From positions 1 to 16,499 of the forward strand of contig CAZHRW010000032.1 of assembly GCA_964535025.1 (NCBI GenBank): 16,499 nt of DNA, given 5' to 3'. Positions 1 through 6,436 of this stretch are shown one piece after another (the stretch's first letter is position 1; each line of letters begins with the position of its first letter). The notes under the pieces were generated by a model that was given only the letters and a program-made list of their open reading frames with translations, did not search any database and was not told the origin of the DNA. Source of the DNA: JAAYZK01 sp964535025. GTDB lineage: Bacteria; Planctomycetota; Phycisphaerae; SM23-33; FEN-1343. The position numbers and the translations under genes are program-made.

Positions 1-570
<570 letters not shown>

Positions 571-577
571 GAACGGC

Positions 578-649
578 AGGCTGCAGGCTTGAGGCTGCAG
601 GCTGTAGGGACGGCGACGGCCGCGGACGCGGCGGGTCGAGCCTGCAGGC
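578..649. repeat. Short GGCTGCAGG direct and inverted repeats in spacer
   Basis: The 98-bp spacer after yggS holds a perfect 12-bp direct repeat, AGGCTGCAGGCT, at 578-589 and 592-603 (14-bp period). The 9-mer CTGCAGGCT at 581-589 has its exact reverse complement AGCCTGCAG at 639-647, so the spacer could fold back on itself; GCCTGCAGGC at 640-649 is itself a palindrome. No U-tract follows, so it does not look like a classical intrinsic terminator. It may be a fragment of a dispersed short repeat, which is inference only. Confidence 0.6.
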
Positions 650-668
650 GGAAGTCGCGGAGCGGGCG

Positions 669-938
669 ATGCATTTGTTCGACCTCTACCGCCGGCTGCT
701 GATGATCGTTCTGGGCGCGTACACGGCCGTGCGCCTGGCGCAGGCGGTGTGGCGGCTGTCGGGACGGCTGCGGGGGCCGTCGCGGCCGCGGCGAATGCTG
801 CGGGGGTACGTGGCGGTTCTGGCCCTGCGGGTGCGGGTGCGGCGGTTCGGGGCGGAGCTGGCGCAGATCGCCGGCCTGCTGGCGCTGCTGGGGCTGCTGG
901 TGTACGCCCACGGGCTTCTCATGGGATCGCCGCCATGA
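669..938 (+). CDS. Small two-helix membrane protein, unknown function
   Basis: An 89-residue protein beginning MHLFDLYRRLL. I chose ATG 669 because GGAG at 659-662 lies 6 nt upstream; the frame stays open further upstream, but that part is a compositional shadow of yggS. Two hydrophobic stretches are visible, about residues 9-30 (LLMIVLGAYTAVRLAQAV) and 64-84 (IAGLLALLGLLVYAHGLL). They flank a strongly basic Arg-rich loop, so it is probably an inner-membrane hairpin protein with the loop in the cytoplasm. Its TGA stop (936-938) overlaps the next gene's ATG (935-937) as ATGA, which implies translational coupling and a shared role. YggS is often neighboured by the small membrane protein YggT, but I do not see YggT signatures, so I do not assign that name. 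Function unknown. Confidence 0.7.
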   Translation: MHLFDLYRRLLMIVLGAYTAVRLAQAVWRLSGRLRGPSRPRRMLRGYVAVLALRVRVRRFGAELAQIAGLLALLGLLVYAHGLLMGSPP

Positions 939-1723
939 CCGCCGACGACGAACGACACCTGCTCGGGCCGCTCAAGGCCGACCTGCTCGGCGGGCTGACC
1001 GGCGAACAGCGCGCCGAGCTGGCGGCGCGGATGGGCCTGTCGCTCGAGGCGGACCTGGACGTCAACCACGCCGTCCGCGCCATCCTGGAGCGGCAGGCGC
1101 TGATCCTCGGGTTCGACCGGGAGGTCCTCGACGAGCTGCTGGCGTGGGGGGGCCGCCGGGTGGAGGAGGGGGCCACGAACTTCCGCATGGTCGCGGAGAT
1201 CTGCGGCATCACGTCCACGCGGGTGGAGGACCTCTCGGACCGGGCGCTGCTGACGCTGGCGCGGCTGCGCGGCGCGGAGGTCGGCCGCTACCCAGGCCGC
1301 GACGAGTTGATCCGGGCGCTGCAGCGGCAGGAGTCGCTGCGGAGCAGGTTCGAGCGGAAGCGCCGGCGGCTGGTGGGCAAGCTGGTGGCCAAGCTGGTCG
1401 GCGAAACGCCCGATCCGCCCGAGCCGAAGGACGGCAAGCCCCCGCTGCCGGGCATCCGCGAGCAGATCGAGCAGCTCGGCCTGGTCGGCGGGGTCGCCGG
1501 GCACATCCGCGGGGCGGCCGACGACTACATCTCCATGAAGCTCGACGAGATCGAGCGGCGGATCGACCGCAAGCTCGACGAGATCGACCTGCGGCTGGCC
1601 GAGTGGCGCGACCGCGAGATCGCCAACCGCCTGCGCATCCTCAAGGTCACGCTCGTCGTCAGCGTGGTCGTCGCGGTGATCAGCCTGCTGTACGCCTGGC
1701 TCAAGAACACGTTAGGCTTGTAG
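935..1723 (+). CDS. Conserved-looking tail-anchored protein with hendecad helix
   Basis: A 262-residue protein starting MTADDERHLLG at the ATG that overlaps the upstream stop. Residues 1-150 are soluble and largely helical; the stretch around LTLARLRGAEVGRYPGRDEL loosely recalls SAP/Rho-N helix-extended-helix modules, a weak resemblance only. A Pro-rich linker (PDPPEPKDGKPPLPG) precedes an amphipathic, highly charged helix in which KLDEIERRIDR and KLDEIDLRLAE repeat with an 11-residue period, then a single C-terminal hydrophobic segment (VTLVVSVVVAVISLLYAWL) and a short tail. There is no N-terminal signal, so it is probably a tail-anchored cytoplasmic-face protein that self-associates through the helix. 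It probably works with the coupled 89-aa membrane protein before it. I recognise no named family. Confidence 0.75.
   Translation: MTADDERHLLGPLKADLLGGLTGEQRAELAARMGLSLEADLDVNHAVRAILERQALILGFDREVLDELLAWGGRRVEEGATNFRMVAEICGITSTRVEDLSDRALLTLARLRGAEVGRYPGRDELIRALQRQESLRSRFERKRRRLVGKLVAKLVGETPDPPEPKDGKPPLPGIREQIEQLGLVGGVAGHIRGAADDYISMKLDEIERRIDRKLDEIDLRLAEWRDREIANRLRILKVTLVVSVVVAVISLLYAWLKNTLGL
1538..1587 (+). repeat. 17-bp direct repeat encoding the KLDEI hendecad
   Basis: AAGCTCGACGAGATCGA occurs at 1538-1554 and again at 1571-1587, exactly 33 bp (11 codons) apart. It encodes K-L-D-E-I twice in the amphipathic helix of the tail-anchored protein. Identity at the DNA level, including silent positions, suggests a recent internal duplication or strong codon bias. 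Confidence 0.7.
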
Positions 1724-1777
1724 TTTCCCGTCGGGCAAGGCGATCGCCCCGGTGACACAGACGGCGGTCGCGTCCGC

Positions 1778-1796
1778 GGGAAAAACGCGTTTTCCC
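1778..1796. promoter_or_regulatory. Palindromic hairpin GGGAAAA-ACGCG-TTTTCCC
   Basis: A perfect 7-bp inverted repeat around a 5-nt centre, about 55 bp after the stop of the upstream gene and 115 bp before the WYL regulator. The stem itself holds an A-tract and a T-tract but no U-run follows, so it reads either as a weak bidirectional terminator or as a protein-binding palindrome. Its role is unproven. Confidence 0.45.
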
Positions 1797-1829
1797 ATCG
1801 GCTCGCCGCGCCGCATCTTCACGTGGGAG

Positions 1830-1853
1830 AAAAACTTGGAAAAATTCTGAAAA
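1830..1853. promoter_or_regulatory. Phased A-tracts, predicted bent DNA
   Basis: Three A-tracts (AAAAA 1830-1834, AAAAA 1840-1844, AAAA 1850-1853) sit with their centres 9.5-10 bp apart, immediately upstream of the likely WYL promoter. Helically phased A-tracts are known to bend DNA and can act as UP-element-like activators. In a window this GC-rich the run is striking. Confidence 0.6.
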
Positions 1854-1875
1854 TTCCTTTCGCCGGTGACATACA
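1847..1875 (+). promoter_or_regulatory. Candidate promoter of the WYL regulator with extended -10
   Basis: CTGAAA (1847-1852) as a -35 element, a 17-nt spacer, and CATACA (1870-1875) preceded by TGA, that is an extended -10 of the TGn type. Transcription would begin near 1882, about 30 nt before the ATG. The -10 and start point overlap the GGTGACA repeats, which fits autoregulation. The match to consensus is only moderate. Confidence 0.35.
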
Positions 1876-1882
1876 GGTGACA
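1865..1882 (+). promoter_or_regulatory. GGTGACA direct repeats, candidate WYL operator
   Basis: GGTGACA occurs at 1865-1871 and 1876-1882, 11 bp apart (one helical turn), and a third copy lies at 1751-1757. The copies at 1751 and 1876 share the longer GGTGACAC. Position over the candidate -10 and start region of a WYL regulator gene suggests an autoregulatory operator; that is inference from placement. Confidence 0.45.
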
Positions 1883-1911
1883 CCATCAGGTGCGATAAAG
1901 GAGCCTAGGAC

Positions 1912-2889
1912 ATGAAGGTAAGTCGCATCCACAGGTTGCTGAGGTTGGTCGCGTTGCTGCAGCGTGACGCCAGTTGCGATGCCGACGCATTGGCCGAGGA
2001 ACTCCAGGTCAGCCGTCGGACGGTATTTCGGGACCTCAACATGCTCGAGATGGCCCGCATTCCGTATTACTTCGACGCCGAGCGGGGCGGCTATCGGCTC
2101 AGCGACCATTTCTTCCTCCCGCCGGTGAACCTCGACCTGTCGGAGGCGTTGTCGCTGATGCTGCTGGCCTCGCGGCGTGAGTCCCTGGCGGCGTCGCCGC
2201 ACCAGGCGCACGCGGCCCGGGCGGCGATGAAGCTCGAGTGCGTCCTGCCGGCGCCGGTGCGGATGCACATTGGCAGCATTCTCCCGCACATCGACGTCCG
2301 CCCGACGCCGCAGGCCCGCCAGGAGGGCGTCGACGCCCTGTTGACCCGCCTGGCCGGGGCGATCGCGGGCAGGCGGGTGTGCCGGCTGGTGTACATCAGC
2401 TTTCACGATCGCCGGCAGCTTCGCGTCACGGTGCAGCCGCTGCGGCTGGTGTTCGTCCAGCGGGCGTGGTACCTGCGGGCGTACAGTCGTCATTTCGGCG
2501 CCAACCGCACCTTCAAGCTGTCCCGCATCAAATCGCTGGACGTGCTGGACCGCGCCTTCGACCCGCCGGCCGGCGGCGGCGAGGACGAGCCGTTCGGCCA
2601 GGCGTGGTGCATGATCCCCGAGGGGACCTGCTACGACGTCCACCTGCGGTTCGACCGCCAGGTCGCCGGCTCGGTCGCCGAGGTCACATGGCACCCCAGC
2701 CAGCGGACCGCGTGGGGCGACGACGGCACGCTGGACTTTTACGTCCGCGTCGACGGGCTCAGCGAGATCGCCGCGTGGATCCTCGGCTACGGCCCGCACT
2801 GCCGCGTGCTGGCCCCCGAGCCGCTCATCGAGCACATGGCCGACACCACCGGCCGCATGGCGGCCCTGTACCGCCGAAGGGGGGCCTGA
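1912..2889 (+). CDS. YafY-type WYL-domain transcriptional regulator
   Basis: A 325-residue cytoplasmic DNA-binding regulator. ATG 1912 is supported by AAAGGAG at 1897-1903, 8 nt upstream. An N-terminal winged HTH (residues about 5-60, including ADALAEELQVSRRTVFRDLN) is followed by a linker, a WYL domain with the diagnostic W186-Y187-L188 (AWYLRAYSRHFGANRTFKLSR), and a C-terminal WCX-like region (residues about 235-320). WYL domains sense small or nucleic-acid ligands and the family includes both repressors and activators; the ligand here cannot be told. It ends 2 nt before the D-aminoacyl-tRNA deacylase gene, so the two are probably co-transcribed. The upstream region carries bent-DNA and direct-repeat features consistent with self-regulation. 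Confidence 0.92.
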   Translation: MKVSRIHRLLRLVALLQRDASCDADALAEELQVSRRTVFRDLNMLEMARIPYYFDAERGGYRLSDHFFLPPVNLDLSEALSLMLLASRRESLAASPHQAHAARAAMKLECVLPAPVRMHIGSILPHIDVRPTPQARQEGVDALLTRLAGAIAGRRVCRLVYISFHDRRQLRVTVQPLRLVFVQRAWYLRAYSRHFGANRTFKLSRIKSLDVLDRAFDPPAGGGEDEPFGQAWCMIPEGTCYDVHLRFDRQVAGSVAEVTWHPSQRTAWGDDGTLDFYVRVDGLSEIAAWILGYGPHCRVLAPEPLIEHMADTTGRMAALYRRRGA

Positions 2890-2891
2890 CC

Positions 2892-3347
2892 ATGCGAGGG
2901 CTCATCCAGCGCGTCGCCTGGGCCGAGGTGGAGGTCGACGGCGGCGTTCTCGGCAGGATCGACCACGGCTTGCTCGTCTATGTCGCCGCGGCGCCGGGCG
3001 ATACCGATCGCCAGGTGCGGTGGCTGGCCGAGAAGGTGGTCAACCTGCGCATCTTCGAAGACGGCCAGGGGAAGATGAACCGTTGCGTCCGGGACGTCCG
3101 GGGGGGCGTCCTGGTCGTAACGAACTTCACGTTGATGGCCGACGCGCAGAGAGGCCGTCGGCCCTCGTTCATCGGAGCGGCCCGCCCCGAGGAGGCCGAG
3201 CCGTTGACCGAGCGGTTCGTCAAGGCGATCGCGGCATCAGGGGTGCCCGTCGCCTCCGGTCGCTTCGGCGCCATGATGGCCGTCCGAAGTCAGGCCGACG
3301 GACCGGTCAACGTGATTGTCGATGCGCCCGCCGTGCCGGATTCGTAG
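2892..3347 (+). CDS. dtd: D-aminoacyl-tRNA deacylase, variant active-site motifs
   Basis: A 151-residue protein, the normal Dtd length, that removes D-amino acids (and glycine from mischarged tRNA-Ala) from tRNA in the cytoplasm. The start MRGLIQRVAWAEVEVDG matches the family's MRAVIQRVxxAxVxVdG, and a G-rich run just upstream of ATG 2892 provides a ribosome site. Downstream features are WLAEKVVNLRIFED, GGVLVVTNFTLMAD, RGRRPSF and ADGPVN. Two usually invariant positions differ: the SQFTL motif reads T-N78-F79-T80-L, and the Gly-cisPro motif GPVT reads G137-P138-V-N140. Catalytic-site Thr80 and the Gly-Pro pair are kept, so activity is plausible. The gene follows the WYL regulator by 2 nt; no terminator lies between them. 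Confidence 0.93.
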   Translation: MRGLIQRVAWAEVEVDGGVLGRIDHGLLVYVAAAPGDTDRQVRWLAEKVVNLRIFEDGQGKMNRCVRDVRGGVLVVTNFTLMADAQRGRRPSFIGAARPEEAEPLTERFVKAIAASGVPVASGRFGAMMAVRSQADGPVNVIVDAPAVPDS

Positions 3348-3397
3348 GGCTCGGACCGGAACGTTACCCGATGCGCGCGTTCGGCCCACACCTGCGA

Positions 3398-3440
3398 CCG
3401 GCGCGGCGGCAGCGCGTTGAACGCCGGTCCGCCGCGCCGG
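3398..3440. terminator. 12-bp perfect GC inverted repeat after dtd
   Basis: CCGGCGCGGCGG (3398-3409) and CCGCCGCGCCGG (3429-3440) are exact reverse complements separated by 19 nt, beginning 50 bp after the dtd stop. A very stable hairpin is expected, but no U-tract follows, so any termination would have to be of a non-canonical or Rho-assisted kind. The rest of the 266-bp spacer shows no gene I can support; TAGACT at 3502-3507 (within GTTAGACTTTA) is a possible -10 element for the kinase gene, without a convincing -35. Confidence 0.4.
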
Positions 3441-3613
3441 CGGAGCGAGGGATCCGCGCGACGGGCACACGGACGAAGTGGCCTTTCAAGCATCATACCG
3501 TTAGACTTTAGAGTGGCCGGTCCTGCGGTGAGCGCACCGAGTCGGCCCGGGGATGCGTCAGGCCTCCGGGTGTCGGTGTTCGCGTCCCATCCTGGCAGAA
3601 AGCGGGCAGGAAC

Positions 3614-6328
3614 ATGGCTGCTTCGAGCCGCGACAATGTGCGAGGGAGCGGACGGCCCGGCGGGGCGATGATGGACCACGCGTCGTGGTGCTGCGAGCTC
3701 ATCGAGCACCTGCCCGTCGCCTTCTACGGCGCCGACGCGGGCGGGCGGATTGTCGAGGCCAACCCCGCCCTGATCGCCATGCTCGGCTGTGGCAGCTTCC
3801 ACGCGATCGACCACCACCCGATCGAGGAGTTGTTCTTCGACGCCGAGGACTACCGGCGTTGGAGCCGCACGCTGGAGGCCGAGGGGGCCGTCCACGGGAT
3901 GGAGGTGCGGCTTCGCCGTTCGGACAGTCGTCCGCTGTGGGTTGAATCCCACGTCCGCATCGTCCCGCGCGAGGACGCTCGTCGGCCGAGGCAGGAGGGG
4001 GCTTTCATCGACATCTCCGACCGCCGCGGGGCGGCCGAGTCGCTGCGGCGGAGCGAGACCACGCTCAACACGATCCTCCAGGTCGCCCCCGTCGGCCTCG
4101 GCCAGATCCACGACCGGGTCATCACGTGGTGCAACGAGACGTTGTGCACGATGCTCGGCTACGGCGCCGAGCAACTCGTCGGTCGCGGCACGCGCATGCT
4201 TTACGAGGACGAGGCCGACTTCGACCGTGTCGGGCGCGCCATCATCGAGCGGGCGGCCGGCGGGGGGCCCGAGTCCGTGGAAACCCGCTGGCGCCGCAGC
4301 GACGGGACGGTCATCGACGTGCTCCTCAGCGGCGCCCCCGTCAAGCCCGGCGACCTGGCCGAGGGGTTCATCTTCACCGCCGTCGACATCGGCCCGGCCA
4401 AGCAGGCCCAGCGCGCCCTGGCCGCCAGCGAACGACGGTTCCGCGAACTGGTCGAGACGATGGACGAGGGGCTCGGCGTCGCCGACGCCGAGTACCGCTT
4501 CACCTACGTCAACAGCCGCTTCGCCGAGATGCTCGGCCTCACCGTCGAGGACATGATCGGCCGGTCGATCCTGGCGTTCGTCCAGGAGGACTACGTCGAG
4601 ATCATGCGGGACCAGATCCGCCGCCGCCGGGCCGGCCAGGCCCAGCATTACGAACTGGCCTGGCGGGCCGCCGACGGGTCGACCGTCTGGACCCTCGCGT
4701 CACCCAAGGGCCTGTTCGACGAGGCCGGCCGGTTCGTCGGCAGCGTCGGCGTGCTGACCGACATCACCGACCGCAAGCGCGGCGAGGACGCCCTGCGCGC
4801 CAGCGAGGCGCTCTACCGCACGCTGGTGGAGAACCTCCCCCAGCGGGTCTCGCTGCGGCGGCCCGACGGCGTCTACGTGACCTGCAATGCCAACTACGCC
4901 GCCGATCACGGCCTGACGAGCGAGCAGGTGCGGGGCAAGCGCGCGGAAGAGGTCGTGCCGCCGGCCATGGCGCGGCTGATTCGCAGTCGAGACGCTCGCG
5001 TGCTGGCCACCGGCAGGGCCCTCGAGGCCGAAGAGGTCGTCGACGAAGCCGGTGAAATCTGGGTGCACTGGATCACCACGCCGGTCAAAAGCGACACCGG
5101 CGAGATCACCGGCCTGCTGTGCATCTACTGGGACATCAGCGACCAGCGCCGCGCCGCCGGCGAGCAGACCCGCCTGCTCGAGCAGCTTCGCCGCAGCCAG
5201 AAGATGGAGGCGCTCGGCCGCCTGGCCGGGGGGATGGCCCACGACTTCAACAACCAGCTCACCGTCATCCGCGGCTACTGCGACATGCTCCTGCTGCGCC
5301 TCGCCGAGGACGACCAGGCGGCCGGCGCGCTGCGGGAGATCCTCAACGCCACCGAGCGGTCCATGGAACTGACCACCCCGCTGCTGGCCCTGGGCCGCAA
5401 GCACCCCGTGGCGCCGCGGATGATCGACCCGGCGGCGGTCATCGGGGAGCTGACCGATACGCTGGCCCGCACCCTGGGCGAGGACATCCGCCTGTCGATC
5501 GAAACGACCGGCCCCGTCGGCGCCGTCAAGGCCGACCGCTCCCAGCTCGAGCAGGCCGTGATCAACATGGCCATCAACGCCCGCGACGCCATGCCCGAGG
5601 GGGGCGAGCTGGTGATCGGCCTGTCCGCCGTCGACCTCCGGCCGGGCGAGCCGATCCTCGACGTGGACGTCAGGCCCGGCCGGTTCGTCGAGATCCTCGT
5701 CCGCGACACCGGCGTCGGGATGGACGAGCAGACCCTCCGCCAGGTGTTCGACCCGTTCTTCACCACCAAGGGCCCCGGGATGGGCACGGGGCTGGGCCTG
5801 TCGATGGTGTACGGGTTCGTCAAGCAGTGCGGCGGGCAGATCACCGTCGACAGCGCGCCCGGGGCGGGCACGACGTTCCGGATGTACCTGCCCGAGCGGG
5901 AGACCCTGCCCCGGCCCGCGGACGTGCCGGCCGCCGAGGCCGAGCCGCTCACCGGCACCGAGACGGTCCTGGTCGTCGAGGACGAAGCGCCGGTCCGCCA
6001 GTTCATCGCGCGGCTGCTGGAGCATCTCGGCTACACCGTTCTCGAAAGCGACGGCCCCATCGCCAGCCTGCGGCAGGCCGCCGACTACGACGAGCGGATC
6101 GACCTGCTGATCACCGACGTCGTCATGCCCGACATGCGCGGCCCCCAGGTGGCCCACGAGCTTCGCAAGGCCCGGCCCGACCTGCGGGTGCTGTTCATCT
6201 CCGGCTACGCCGAGGGCGTCGAGTTCGGCGCCGAACTCCGCGGGGTCGACCGCTTCCTCGCCAAGCCCTTCACTGCCATCCAGCTTCAGCAGGCCGTCCG
6301 GGAGGTGCTGGATGCGGAGGACCTGTAG
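3614..6328 (+). CDS. Hybrid sensor histidine kinase with four PAS domains and REC
   Basis: A 904-residue signalling protein with no visible membrane segment, so probably a cytoplasmic sensor. Domains in order: PAS/PAC 1 (about 22-137), PAS 2 (147-265), PAS 3 (270-388), PAS 4 (397-512), HisKA dimerisation domain with the phospho-acceptor His543 in GGMAHDFNNQLTVIRGY, HATPase_c with N-box NMAINARDAMPEGG near 651, G-box DTGVGM near 698 and the FFTTKGPGMGTGLGLS region, then a C-terminal receiver (about 782-900) with acceptor Asp835 in LLITDVVMPD and the conserved Lys in AKPFT. The His-Asp layout suggests internal phosphotransfer and release to an unknown partner; no response regulator or Hpt gene lies beside it. 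The start is uncertain: ATG 3614 has no clear ribosome site, and ATG 3668 or 3671 would lose only 18-19 residues before PAS 1. Confidence 0.94.
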   Translation: MAASSRDNVRGSGRPGGAMMDHASWCCELIEHLPVAFYGADAGGRIVEANPALIAMLGCGSFHAIDHHPIEELFFDAEDYRRWSRTLEAEGAVHGMEVRLRRSDSRPLWVESHVRIVPREDARRPRQEGAFIDISDRRGAAESLRRSETTLNTILQVAPVGLGQIHDRVITWCNETLCTMLGYGAEQLVGRGTRMLYEDEADFDRVGRAIIERAAGGGPESVETRWRRSDGTVIDVLLSGAPVKPGDLAEGFIFTAVDIGPAKQAQRALAASERRFRELVETMDEGLGVADAEYRFTYVNSRFAEMLGLTVEDMIGRSILAFVQEDYVEIMRDQIRRRRAGQAQHYELAWRAADGSTVWTLASPKGLFDEAGRFVGSVGVLTDITDRKRGEDALRASEALYRTLVENLPQRVSLRRPDGVYVTCNANYAADHGLTSEQVRGKRAEEVVPPAMARLIRSRDARVLATGRALEAEEVVDEAGEIWVHWITTPVKSDTGEITGLLCIYWDISDQRRAAGEQTRLLEQLRRSQKMEALGRLAGGMAHDFNNQLTVIRGYCDMLLLRLAEDDQAAGALREILNATERSMELTTPLLALGRKHPVAPRMIDPAAVIGELTDTLARTLGEDIRLSIETTGPVGAVKADRSQLEQAVINMAINARDAMPEGGELVIGLSAVDLRPGEPILDVDVRPGRFVEILVRDTGVGMDEQTLRQVFDPFFTTKGPGMGTGLGLSMVYGFVKQCGGQITVDSAPGAGTTFRMYLPERETLPRPADVPAAEAEPLTGTETVLVVEDEAPVRQFIARLLEHLGYTVLESDGPIASLRQAADYDERIDLLITDVVMPDMRGPQVAHELRKARPDLRVLFISGYAEGVEFGAELRGVDRFLAKPFTAIQLQQAVREVLDAEDL

Positions 6329-6330
6329 AT

Positions 6331-6351
6331 GGGCAACCCTTGGGGTTGCCC
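6331..6351. terminator. 9-bp hairpin between convergent genes
   Basis: GGGCAACCC (6331-6339) and GGGTTGCCC (6343-6351) form a perfect 9-bp stem with a 3-nt loop, starting 2 nt after the kinase stop and facing the convergent membrane-protein gene. It can serve both strands as a terminator, although no U-tract flanks it on either side. A second 6-bp hairpin, GGGGCG/CGCCCC, lies at 6372-6388. The symmetrical shape could also mark a dispersed repeat unit. Confidence 0.5.
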
Positions 6352-6436
6352 ACGCCTGCGGCCAGCCGCGGGGGGCGTGCTCCGCCCCGATTCGAGGGCA
6401 GGCACAAGGCGCCCGAGCGTTTGACGGGCGGCGTTG

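Noticed and set aside
3417..3671. 84-codon open frame between dtd and the kinase
   Set aside because: No ribosome site, composition like non-coding GC-rich DNA, overlaps the hairpin and the kinase start in another frame.
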